Origin: Mesolinea sp040772305
Lineage (GTDB): Bacteria > Chloroflexota > Anaerolineae > Anaerolineales > Anaerolineaceae
DNA: 64,000 nt
NCBI GenBank assembly: GCA_040772305.1
Contig: JAXGYK010000003.1
Span: 102,453-166,452 of the forward strand
Direction: 5' to 3'
Shown in pieces: positions 14,953-23,006 of this stretch (its first letter is position 1; each line of letters starts with the position of its first letter). Under the pieces are notes generated by a model, which made no database searches, was not told the DNA's origin, and saw only the letters and a program-made list of their open reading frames with translations. Made by a program: the position numbers and the translations under genes.

Positions 14953-17031
14953 ATGGAAAAAGCAAGTTTAGACTCTTGGAGTACCGTTCGCCAGCATCTT
15001 GATTTGCACGCACCCGAAGAGATTTCGGCTCTTTTAGATTCAGCACAACTCGCTTTTGACGGCAATTTCACCCTAAGCGCACCCTTATCAGTTTATAGTC
15101 AGCTTTGTCAGCTTTATCCACTCCTTGAAACCAGTGTCCAAGATCTTACGGGAGCGCACCTCTTCCTGGCGCTTGAACCAAGTGTGCCCATGGGCACAGA
15201 TGACGATTCACTCGAATTAAGTCTTGGAGCAGCAAGCCTTACCGAGGCAATTCTGGCCCCCGAATCCATTGCAGCGGTACCAGCCTACCTGCTGCGCTTC
15301 GTACCTTATGTAGGTTCTGGAGCAATACTCATCGCTACGGCACTGCGTCAGGCCTTTTATCGATCGTCTCGCGAGCGTGGTGGAGATGCACTCTACCCGA
15401 AGCAATCCGATCGTGTGCGCATTAATGTACAAGCAATTCTTGGATCATTAGGCGGATGTATCAGCCGTGCTAAGTTTTTCCGCATCTTCCAGGAAGGCCG
15501 CATGGACTTCTTTGTCCGCCGCGAACCGGCCAGCCACCGCATGGTTCAGGGACAACTACGCCGGGAAGCAACCACTTATGTCTACCGCGGCTTGCTTCTG
15601 ACGCCTGGTGATGCTTTTGATTTACGCAATTATTTGCAAAAACAAGGCTTTGCAGAGCGGCCCCTGGAAACGCTTCAGCTATCTTTGGACACCCCCCGCG
15701 ATCAGATCCTGCAGTTTCCATACCGCCTGGCCCAAGACAATGACCCAAGTACAGCGTCCAGTGTTACAGATATAGTGCTTAGCCTCCTGGAAGGTAAAAA
15801 ACCCAGTGCTGCTCTGCTTGCCCTGGCCGACAAGCTGGCCTTGCAGTTGATACGACCGGAAGCCTTCCTGGCGGTGCCCTGGTATTGGTTCCGCAAGGTG
15901 TTGCCAGAAATGGGAGACGATCTGGGAGTGCTATATTTGATGGCCCGGAACTGTTGTTATATTGACTGGGCCCGTGGGCGCGACAGAGACCAGTTTTGGG
16001 TGCAGAGCGGTTTAAGTACACTGCAAGGCTGGATTGGAAATGAAACTCTGCCCAAGCGTCTGCCTCATGCACAGCCCAGCAAACGCGGACGGAAGCGCCA
16101 AAAAAATGTCAAAGAAGCTTCATCGTATACCCGGAACTGGCGTGACGCCAACCGGGATGCTGCCCGGGGTTATCTGCTGCGACAGGCAACCCGAGCCGGT
16201 AAGGATGAGCCCGACTGGCAACTCAAGGTAGGGCCGGTTAGTCTAACTCCCCAAGACGAAGCACTGCGACAGGCCCTTCAAGCCTGGCTTTTGGAACCTG
16301 ATAGGTCCCTGCGCGAAGCCTTGGCCTGCTTTGCCCAAAACCAGACATTGCAACAAGCCCTGGAACGTGCAGCATACCTCGATCAAAAGCATATATGTCA
16401 TTTTGAGACCTTGAAAACAAAAGCTATTTGTCAATTTGAGACTTTGGACAGGGAACTAATTGGTCATTATGAGACCCTGGCAACAGCCTTAAATAGTTAT
16501 TTTGAGACCCTGATCGAGGCAGGAATATGTCATTTCGCGACCATAATTAAAATACTTAAACGGATTAAAAACAACTTTCTTGAACCTCAAGATATCCTTC
16601 CAAGCTTATATTCGCCGCCACAGCGGCCAGAAAAGCGGAAGGACTGGGATTATCAGTTTTTCCTGGCTCAAATAAGCCCTGTATTATCAGAACGAATCCG
16701 ATCAGAAAAACTTGAAGAGCGGTTTTTAGCAGAGCTGATTGCTGCTGCCCTGAACCCACAGGTAAATGCTCCCCTCAGTATGGCAGTAAGCAAAACCTTA
16801 CAGCAAAACCAGAGTGCACCGCAGGCAGCTATTGACCTGGCTGCACTGGGACCTCAAGGCTTGCATAGCTTAGTAGGGCAGGCACTGGATCGTCTGCGTT
16901 CTGGTTACTTGGGAAGCTTTGCAGTGGGGGGTAAGACCGCCTTGAGTCAACTCCTGAAAGACAGCATCGGGTCAGCAGCTCAAATTCGTATGCTGGAGCG
17001 TTTGCAGGAAACCTTATTTCCCGAGCCTTAA
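14953..17031 (+). CDS. Putative replication initiator-like protein with intragenic iterons
   Basis: 692 residues; I do not recognise a named family. The N-terminal half is globular with a conserved-looking basic region at about residues 150-210 (DRVRINVQAILGSLGG, SRAKFFRIFQEGRMDFFVRR) that could be a winged helix. A basic stretch near residue 375 (KRGRKRQKN) may bind DNA. Residues about 480-530 consist of five 11-residue units of the form I-C-H-F-E-T-L plus four variable residues, encoded by DNA repeats spaced 33 bp. The start ATG has no strong ribosome site; coupling to the ATPase gene is possible. Being next to parAB, parS-like sites and an ATPase gene, with repeats in its own gene, fits a plasmid-type initiator. 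That function is inferred, not shown. Confidence 0.6.
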   Translation: MEKASLDSWSTVRQHLDLHAPEEISALLDSAQLAFDGNFTLSAPLSVYSQLCQLYPLLETSVQDLTGAHLFLALEPSVPMGTDDDSLELSLGAASLTEAILAPESIAAVPAYLLRFVPYVGSGAILIATALRQAFYRSSRERGGDALYPKQSDRVRINVQAILGSLGGCISRAKFFRIFQEGRMDFFVRREPASHRMVQGQLRREATTYVYRGLLLTPGDAFDLRNYLQKQGFAERPLETLQLSLDTPRDQILQFPYRLAQDNDPSTASSVTDIVLSLLEGKKPSAALLALADKLALQLIRPEAFLAVPWYWFRKVLPEMGDDLGVLYLMARNCCYIDWARGRDRDQFWVQSGLSTLQGWIGNETLPKRLPHAQPSKRGRKRQKNVKEASSYTRNWRDANRDAARGYLLRQATRAGKDEPDWQLKVGPVSLTPQDEALRQALQAWLLEPDRSLREALACFAQNQTLQQALERAAYLDQKHICHFETLKTKAICQFETLDRELIGHYETLATALNSYFETLIEAGICHFATIIKILKRIKNNFLEPQDILPSLYSPPQRPEKRKDWDYQFFLAQISPVLSERIRSEKLEERFLAELIAAALNPQVNAPLSMAVSKTLQQNQSAPQAAIDLAALGPQGLHSLVGQALDRLRSGYLGSFAVGGKTALSQLLKDSIGSAAQIRMLERLQETLFPEP
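15183..15198. promoter_or_regulatory. parS-like palindrome inside the initiator-like gene
   Basis: Perfect palindrome TGTGCCCATGGGCACA, identical to 11822-11837, embedded in coding sequence (residues around SVPMGTD). A 16-bp identity between a coding and a non-coding site 3.4 kb apart is unlikely by chance. Confidence 0.75.
16396..16542 (+). repeat. Five iteron-like direct repeats, 33-bp period, within a CDS
   Basis: Units begin at 16396, 16429, 16462, 16495 and 16528, exactly 33 bp apart. The shared core is TGTCATTTTGAGACC: unit 1 is exact, units 2-4 have one to two changes, and unit 5 reads TGTCATTTCGCGACC. The 18 bases between cores are not conserved. The identical 14-base core also occurs outside any gene at 11802-11815. 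An A/T-rich stretch (16543-16582) follows, as at a melting region. The spacing is about three helical turns, putting all sites on one face of the DNA. Confidence 0.85.
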
Positions 17032-17300
17032 TATCCCTAGAAGAAAATATTTTTAAAAAAATGAAAAACAATTCTCTTCCCTTTTGGAAGAAAAGAAGTT
17101 ATTTTTCAAGTGTCTGCATCTATGAAAGTATGGCTCAGTAAAACTCTTTGTTATTAGTTAATTGCGTATAGATTTAATTTGACAAGGAACCATTGAAAAG
17201 GGTCCCGGCATTGAAAGCCAAAACCCTTCCCGGATAAGCTCTTGCGTTACTAAGCTTTCTTCCCGTTTATAATGCAGTCAAAACGAAGCGGAGGTTGCAT

Positions 17301-18374
17301 ATGGATTACGCCATTATTATGGCTGGTGGGGCAGGCACACGTCTGTGGCCGCTTTCGAGGAAAAAGATGCCTAAGCCAGGGCTAAAGCTTTATTCAGAGA
17401 AAACCATGTTCCAAATTGCGGTCGAACGTCTGCATCCGCTTTTTGTTCCCGAACAAATCATTGTTGTAGCCGGACAGGACCATGCTCATTTTCTGCAGGA
17501 ACAATACCCTGCCATTCCTGCTCAAAACTATGTGTTGGAGCCAGAGGGGCGGGGTACTGCCGCGGCGGTAGGCCTGGCTGCAATCCATCTGGCTAAAAGA
17601 GATCCTGAAGCGCGGATGGCAGTTCTTACTGCTGACCATGCCATTGGCGATACGGAAACCTTTCGCAGTGCGATTGCTGCCGCTTTTCAGGTCGCGGACG
17701 CTGGCTATTTAGTAACCTTGGGTATTCATGCCACTGAGGCTTCTACTCAGTATGGTTATATTGAGGCTGGAGCCCAACTGATGGAAGCAGGCAAGCATTT
17801 AAGTTATCAAGTTGAGCGATTTGTGGAAAAGCCTACCCGAGAGGTTGCAGAAAAAATGTTAGCCCAGGGAAACTACTCCTGGAACAGCGGCATGTTTATC
17901 TGGCGCTTGCAGGATATCATGGCTGAGTTTCAGCGCCAGATGCCCGAACTTTATGCGGTCCTGGAAAAGCTGGCTGCATGTATTGGTACCCCTGATTATC
18001 AGGCCAGTATTGGCGGGCTGTGGAATGGCTTGGCAAAACAGACTTTGGATTATGGCATTATGGAGGGCGCAAAACGGGTTGCCATGATACCGGTAGAAAT
18101 GGATTGGCTGGACATTGGCAATTTTGGCAGTTTACAAGGCTTGCTGCCTGGGGATGATTCCGGCAACAAGTTTCGGGGGGATGTCCTGTTAGAGGACTGC
18201 GAAGGCAGCATGGTGCTTAGCACCGGCAAGCGTTTAGTGGCTGCGATTGGCTTGCAAGACCTGGTAGTTATTGATACGCCGGAAGTGGTTTTAGTCTGCC
18301 CCAAAGAGCGAGCGGCAGAAGTACGCAAGCTGGTAGCCAAGCTGGAAGAAAGCGGCCGCAGCGAACTGATTTAA
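17301..18374 (+). CDS. manC: Mannose-1-phosphate guanylyltransferase
   Basis: About 357 residues of the nucleotidyltransferase type. The activation motif is AGGAGTRLWPLSRKKMPKP at the N-terminus, the nucleotide-site motif is VLTADHAIGD, the sugar-phosphate motif is FVEKPT, and WNSGMFIWR and DWLDIGNFGS follow. The reaction makes GDP-mannose from mannose-1-phosphate and GTP, for cell-surface glycans. There is no C-terminal isomerase domain, so it is the single-function short form. The start is the ATG at 17301, with GGAGG six bases upstream; a TTG two codons earlier overlaps that site. TATAAT at 17268-17273 is a likely -10. The GT39-like transferase 6 kb away could be a user of such activated sugars, but no link is shown. 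Confidence 0.93.
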   Translation: MDYAIIMAGGAGTRLWPLSRKKMPKPGLKLYSEKTMFQIAVERLHPLFVPEQIIVVAGQDHAHFLQEQYPAIPAQNYVLEPEGRGTAAAVGLAAIHLAKRDPEARMAVLTADHAIGDTETFRSAIAAAFQVADAGYLVTLGIHATEASTQYGYIEAGAQLMEAGKHLSYQVERFVEKPTREVAEKMLAQGNYSWNSGMFIWRLQDIMAEFQRQMPELYAVLEKLAACIGTPDYQASIGGLWNGLAKQTLDYGIMEGAKRVAMIPVEMDWLDIGNFGSLQGLLPGDDSGNKFRGDVLLEDCEGSMVLSTGKRLVAAIGLQDLVVIDTPEVVLVCPKERAAEVRKLVAKLEESGRSELI

Positions 18375-18408
18375 TTTAAGCGGTCATCGCAAGAAAAACG
18401 GGGCAGAC

Positions 18409-18768
18409 CTACATTCGATCACCCGGCATAAACACCCGGCTCTTGAAATACTGCTCCTGAAAAGCAACTGCAGCGGCAATTTCTTCGCGTGTGAGCAGGA
18501 CGTCTGGCGGGGTGACTACCAGCTTGTCTTCCTGGTCATCTTCACGCAGGATCACCGCCGCCACGATGCCCTTAAAGGCGATCAAGGCCTGGTCCACACC
18601 CAGAACGTAGGCATCCTGTTCTTCCCCATCCCCGCCGAGAAAGTCCTGCAGATGGCCGTAGTTCACAGGATAAACAAAACCATATTGCGGATGTCGGCTG
18701 CCCATAGGGCGGTCCATGATCACCTGTACCTGCAGCCCCAACCAGTCCAGAATATTTTCACGCTTCAT
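18409..18768 (-). CDS. Short inorganic pyrophosphatase-family protein
   Basis: 119 residues with the family I pyrophosphatase core: VIMDRPMGSRHPQYGFVYPVNYG, given in part (RPMGSRHP, YPVNYG), and the acidic metal-binding stretch GGDGEEQDAYVLGVD. Standard family I enzymes are about 170-220 residues; this compact form, lacking part of the second metal-binding strand set, is a known small subgroup annotated as inorganic diphosphatase, with substrate not settled. It converges on manC. Upstream, 18769-19050 contains no gene I can support. Confidence 0.8.
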   Translation of the reverse strand: MKRENILDWLGLQVQVIMDRPMGSRHPQYGFVYPVNYGHLQDFLGGDGEEQDAYVLGVDQALIAFKGIVAAVILREDDQEDKLVVTPPDVLLTREEIAAAVAFQEQYFKSRVFMPGDRM

Positions 18769-19050
18769 GTCTTCATTCTACCTTCTGCCAGGAGAAAGGA
18801 AATACTGAAAGGCATCCTTAACGATAAGGAAAAGCATCGCTTATTTGAGTGTTCGTGCCCTCATAGTATCAAGCTCCTGTTTCCTATTGGAGGGTTTTTG
18901 TACCGCCGAAAATCAAAGGGTAATAGGAAAAGCAATCCCTTACTAGCAGGGTTATTTAGCAGGACTGCTGCTTTTTGTCTGAAAGGGACCGAATTGCAGC
19001 AAGGCTGGATATACTCTAGCTAACTCATCAGAATAAGGAGCTCTGTTTTT

Positions 19051-19467
19051 ATGACCCCCGAACAACTCATCTGCGAACGTGTCAAAGCTTTTTATCAACT
19101 GATCTCCGGTCCTGCCGGCGCCCCCAGGGACTGGGAAGCCTTTAGGGCTCTCTTTTACCCCGGTGCTACGCTTTGTTCCTACCGTAAGGATGCCGACGGC
19201 AAAACCGTATCGAAAATCCTGAACGTGGAAGACTATATTACCGGTACCCAGGCCAGCGTTGCCGCCCGTGGGCTCTTTGAATTCACTGCGAACGAACGTG
19301 CGCAAGTGTACGGGAATATCGCCAAACTCTATAACGAATACACTGGTTACGAAGATGCCGAGAAGCAGAACTTGCTTTTCTCAGGAAAATGCGTGGGCAT
19401 CATGCAGCGTGCAGGCGATGATTGGAAGATCGTGAGCATGCTCTGGGAAAGCCAGATTCCGGCTTAA
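19051..19467 (+). CDS. NTF2-like (SnoaL-fold) protein
   Basis: 138 residues with a cone-shaped NTF2-like pattern: an N-terminal helix (CERVKAFYQLISG), DWEAFRALFYPGATL, and a final strand pair GDDWKIVSMLWESQ. The ribosome site AAGGAG is 11 bases before the ATG. The fold serves as an enzyme or small-molecule-binding module; no catalytic set can be assigned. It is a single gene followed by a probable terminator. Confidence 0.7.
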   Translation: MTPEQLICERVKAFYQLISGPAGAPRDWEAFRALFYPGATLCSYRKDADGKTVSKILNVEDYITGTQASVAARGLFEFTANERAQVYGNIAKLYNEYTGYEDAEKQNLLFSGKCVGIMQRAGDDWKIVSMLWESQIPA

Positions 19468-19492
19468 GCGCGGATAAGCAGGCTGGCTTTTT
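19449..19492 (+). terminator. Probable terminator after the NTF2-like gene
   Basis: AAGCCAG (19449-19455) can pair with CTGGCTT (19483-19489), which runs into a T tract (19488-19492). The loop is long and the left arm is in the end of the coding sequence, so this is tentative. Confidence 0.4.
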
Positions 19493-19522
19493 GCTTCTGA
19501 CGCTCTAAAGACTTGCAAAAGA

Positions 19523-20698
19523 TTAAGCAGCTTTACGAAAACGCCAGGCAGCCAGCCCAAAAAACAGCAGGGCAAAACCGAATAACACAGCAATCTTTGG
19601 CAGGATATCTAAGAGTCCTCCGCCTGAAAGGCTAAGGTCCAGCATACCCTGCATTGCCCATGTTGAAGGCAATGCCAGCGTGATATTTTGTACCAGCTTC
19701 GGAAAAAGCTCCCGGGGGAACCAGCATCCGCCCAGCAAAGACATCATCATTCCTAATGTTACGCTTAAGCCATTGGCTTGGGCTGCGCTTTTAATGATGC
19801 TGCCCATCCAGGTGCCCAAAGCGGCAATAGAAAAGGCAAAGGCCAGCAAAAGAACCACCAGCGCCAGGGGGTCTTTACCCCAATTAATCTTCATAAAAAG
19901 GCTGCTGATTCCAAGAAGCAATCCCATTTGTACCAAAGCAGTAAGCACTTGGCCTAAAATGGTGCCTGAAAGGTAGGTGCTTCGGCTGGTAGGGCTGCTA
20001 AGTAAGCGGTTAAGAGTTCCTAAACGTCGTTCCTGGGCAAAAAACTGGCTAATTCCCAAAAGGTTTACGGTTACCCAGGTAATCATCTGCCCCGACGCGC
20101 TGTTTGCATTTGGATCATAACGCACCTCAAAGGGGGTGCCGCCGTCAGCATAAGCAATACGTTGGGGGGCGTTATGGAGCAGCTGGTATGCCTGGCGGCT
20201 TGTTTCTGCTTCAATACTGGCCAAGTCACTTTGATTGACGTCCAGTTTTTGAGCTTGCGAAACGACAAAATGCACAATCTCCTGCTCTGCGTTCAGTTTT
20301 GTAAGGATGCGGGACAATTCCTGGTGAATGGACATGCCATTGAAGGTGTTCGGTGCAAGCAGCAGCCGCAGGCGCCCGCCCTGGCTCGTAAAATCTGGAG
20401 CAACCAAAAGCAAAGAATCGGCAGTCCCAAGTTCTGCCTCCTCAAAGCTCCCTTTGCTTGCAAGGGGATCTAAACGAATCAAATCCGACTCGCCAAGTGC
20501 TGCAAAGAGCTGCTCGGTTGAACCAGGCTGGCTGTAATCCATCACCTTCAGTGCCAGGCGGCCATCACTGTAAACTCCTGTTGCTGCGGCCAGAACCACG
20601 GTAAAAAGCATTGGCAAAATGAGAAAAAAGACCCACTCCACCGGGCTGGAAAACCGCAGCAGGGTGTCTTTACGAATGATGCTCCATATCTTTTGCAT
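19523..20698 (-). CDS. ABC-2 type export permease
   Basis: 391 residues. One N-terminal membrane segment (VEWVFFLILPMLFTVVLAAATG) is followed by a large extracytoplasmic domain of about 150 residues, then five more segments in the C-terminal half, with the ABC-2 motif region around RRLGTLNRLLSSPTSR. This layout (NatB/YhaP/LptB-like half-size exporter) fits drug, lipid or polymer export. It is the last gene of a three-gene operon, six bases after the preceding permease gene, so the two permeases should form a heterodimer with the ATPase. Substrate unknown. Confidence 0.88.
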   Translation of the reverse strand: MQKIWSIIRKDTLLRFSSPVEWVFFLILPMLFTVVLAAATGVYSDGRLALKVMDYSQPGSTEQLFAALGESDLIRLDPLASKGSFEEAELGTADSLLLVAPDFTSQGGRLRLLLAPNTFNGMSIHQELSRILTKLNAEQEIVHFVVSQAQKLDVNQSDLASIEAETSRQAYQLLHNAPQRIAYADGGTPFEVRYDPNANSASGQMITWVTVNLLGISQFFAQERRLGTLNRLLSSPTSRSTYLSGTILGQVLTALVQMGLLLGISSLFMKINWGKDPLALVVLLLAFAFSIAALGTWMGSIIKSAAQANGLSVTLGMMMSLLGGCWFPRELFPKLVQNITLALPSTWAMQGMLDLSLSGGGLLDILPKIAVLFGFALLFFGLAAWRFRKAA

Positions 20699-20704
20699 CT
20701 TTGT

Positions 20705-21952
20705 TTATCCCTTCAATAAACCGCGGCCCTGGGCAATCAAAATGGCAGACACCAGGAGAACGGTACCAATCACAAACAGTGCCAGAAGCTGATTACCCAG
20801 CTGGGGTAGTCCAGCGCCCTGGGCAAGCAGTTTAAAAGCCTCGTTACCCCAGTAATTTGGGGTTATTTTGGCTATTGTATGAGCCCAGTCAGGCAAGCCT
20901 TCAATGCTGACCAGCGAGCCGCCCAGCATTCCAAAGCTAAGCATCAGGGCAGAGCCTGCGGCATTTACCTGGCTTTGAGTTTGTGCAAGAGAGGCCAACA
21001 GCAGTCCCCAACCTGCAGCCGCGTAGACTGCCGCAAGGATAAGCAGAATCAAAGGAAGAGGCTTACCCCAGCTGAGGCGAAACAGGAGCGAGCTGGCAGC
21101 GATCAAGATGCTCATCTGAGCTATTCCGTTCAGTAGAATCCCAAAGCTCTTCCCCCCCAAAATTTGGAAGGGTTTGGTGGGACTGGCTATCTGGCGGGCC
21201 AGGGTGCCATTAGCGCGTTCCAAAAGCAGCGAACTTGCCCCGTGCGTAATGGTGTACATCAGAAACATCAGGGCCAGGCCAGGGGAAATCACGGCCAGGG
21301 GCTCATAATCGTGGCTCAACGTGGAACTGTCAGCACCTTCCAAGCGGAATGCCGGGCTGGAATCGGTCGAGGAAAGCGTATTTTGCACACTATTGATATA
21401 GGCGCCAATTTCGTCTGCATTTAATACACCATGCCGTATCAACTGTTCAACGCTCACCCTCCCTTTGACAACACCAATCTCAAGATGGGTCATGAACTCG
21501 TTGAGAATACTGCGCACCAGGGTCTTTGTAATTCCCGCGGCCTGATCTTCGTAGACCTGGATTTGTTCCAATGGAGCCGCTTCTCTTTGGCCGGGAGCAG
21601 GAATGATGCTGGCGCTGAAACCGCTGGGAATCAGGATGGCGCTGACAAATTCGCCGTCATCAACTGCTGTTTTAGCCGTTTCGTAATCCGTGTACATACT
21701 GGGCAGTACCAGCTTGCTCAGCTCCTCGGAGTTAAACACCTCTTCCAGGGCTTGTCCTAACTGGCCTTCGTCCTGGTTAATAATCGCGACCGGTATAGGG
21801 TCAAATTCAGCTCCATCGCTGCTAAAACTGCCGGTCACAAACCCCATCCCAACAGAAAGTAATAGCGGCGCCAGCAGGCTAAGCAGCAATGCCGTGCGGT
21901 CTCTGAAGAGGAGCTGCAGGTCTTTGAATCCGATCAAAAAAAGCTTACGCAT
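20705..21952 (-). CDS. ABC-2 type export permease
   Basis: 415 residues from the MRKLFLIGFKDLQLLFRDR start. The layout matches its neighbour: one N-terminal segment, an extracytoplasmic domain, and a C-terminal membrane block with LLERANGTLARQIASPTKP. I placed the start at 21952 because it directly follows the stop of the ATPase gene (one base between). The longer frame to 22024 would overlap that gene by 70 bases and adds residues unlike the family. It pairs with the permease encoded next. Confidence 0.88.
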   Translation of the reverse strand: MRKLFLIGFKDLQLLFRDRTALLLSLLAPLLLSVGMGFVTGSFSSDGAEFDPIPVAIINQDEGQLGQALEEVFNSEELSKLVLPSMYTDYETAKTAVDDGEFVSAILIPSGFSASIIPAPGQREAAPLEQIQVYEDQAAGITKTLVRSILNEFMTHLEIGVVKGRVSVEQLIRHGVLNADEIGAYINSVQNTLSSTDSSPAFRLEGADSSTLSHDYEPLAVISPGLALMFLMYTITHGASSLLLERANGTLARQIASPTKPFQILGGKSFGILLNGIAQMSILIAASSLLFRLSWGKPLPLILLILAAVYAAAGWGLLLASLAQTQSQVNAAGSALMLSFGMLGGSLVSIEGLPDWAHTIAKITPNYWGNEAFKLLAQGAGLPQLGNQLLALFVIGTVLLVSAILIAQGRGLLKG

Positions 21953-21953
21953 A

Positions 21954-22898
21954 TTAATCCCGTAAAGCGCGTCCGGTAAGATGCAAAAAGACCGTTTCGA
22001 GGTTGGGGGCATGCACATCAACATTGCGGATATGCCCTCCGGCTTCCGAAACAGTGGTTACCATCGTTGCCAGGTTCTTCTCGGCACTGGAAGTAATGAT
22101 ACTTAAGCGGCCTTCGTTAGCACTTGCCTGCAGCGTACCAGGCAGCTTGCGCAAAGCTTCCAGGAGGACCTCCATATCATCCTGTTGGTCAAGGGTGAAG
22201 GTAAGGGTGTCATTTTCACCTACCTGTTGTCTCAGCTCCTCCTGGGTGCCAAGCGCAATCAGCTTACCGCGGTCAATAATGCCCACCCGATGGCTTAATT
22301 CCTGCGCTTCTTCCATGTAATGGGTGGTATACAGGATGCTCATTCCTTCGGCATTGAGGTCCTTTACCATGTCCAGGATTGCCCGGCGCGATTGAGGGTC
22401 GATGCCTACCGTTGGTTCGTCCATAAACAGCAAACTGGGGCGATGCAAGAGACCCGCAGCAATGTTCACGCGCCGTTTCATGCCGCCGCTAAAAGTGCTT
22501 AGCCTGCGTTTTGCCTGCTCAGCCAGACCAATCCGCTGCAGTACTGCCGCGATGCGCTCACGCAGTTCGCGGCCTTCCAGGTTATACATGTGTCCCCAAA
22601 ACAGAAGGTTTTCCTCAGCGCTCAGTTCGGAGTACAGTGCGATATCCTGCGGAACAATGCCGATCACTTTTCGGACAGCCATCGGTTCACGCAGAATTGA
22701 ATGCCCGGCAATGACCGCGTCGCCCGAGCTTGGCGTCAGCAGGGTGGAAAGCATCGAGATTGTTGTGGTTTTACCAGCACCATTTGGGCCGAGCAAACTA
22801 AAAATCTCACCTTTTCTGATCTCAAAACTGACTCGATCTACTGCCTGAACATCCTTATAGTTTTTGCTCAGTTCCCTTGCATTTAAAATCGTATCCAT
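21954..22898 (-). CDS. ABC exporter ATP-binding protein
   Basis: 314 residues. Walker A is GPNGAGKTT near residue 40, the Q-loop is in GIVPQDIALYSEL, the signature is STFSGGMKRRV, Walker B is LLFMDEPTVGID, and the switch His is in YTTHYMEEA. The C-terminal 90 residues are the regulatory tail seen in drug and polysaccharide exporters of this kind (DrrA/NatA group). The start is 22898, where AAAGGATG lies upstream; an 18-residue longer frame is not needed. It drives the two permeases that follow. Confidence 0.92.
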   Translation of the reverse strand: MDTILNARELSKNYKDVQAVDRVSFEIRKGEIFSLLGPNGAGKTTTISMLSTLLTPSSGDAVIAGHSILREPMAVRKVIGIVPQDIALYSELSAEENLLFWGHMYNLEGRELRERIAAVLQRIGLAEQAKRRLSTFSGGMKRRVNIAAGLLHRPSLLFMDEPTVGIDPQSRRAILDMVKDLNAEGMSILYTTHYMEEAQELSHRVGIIDRGKLIALGTQEELRQQVGENDTLTFTLDQQDDMEVLLEALRKLPGTLQASANEGRLSIITSSAEKNLATMVTTVSEAGGHIRNVDVHAPNLETVFLHLTGRALRD

Positions 22899-23006
22899 AA
22901 CCCATCCTTTAGTAACGCCCCACAGTTTAACATCCTCAGGCAGGTTAACCACAAATGTAAGAAATTATTTACCTTTCTTTGGTATCTAAATTGCACCTTA
23001 ACATGT

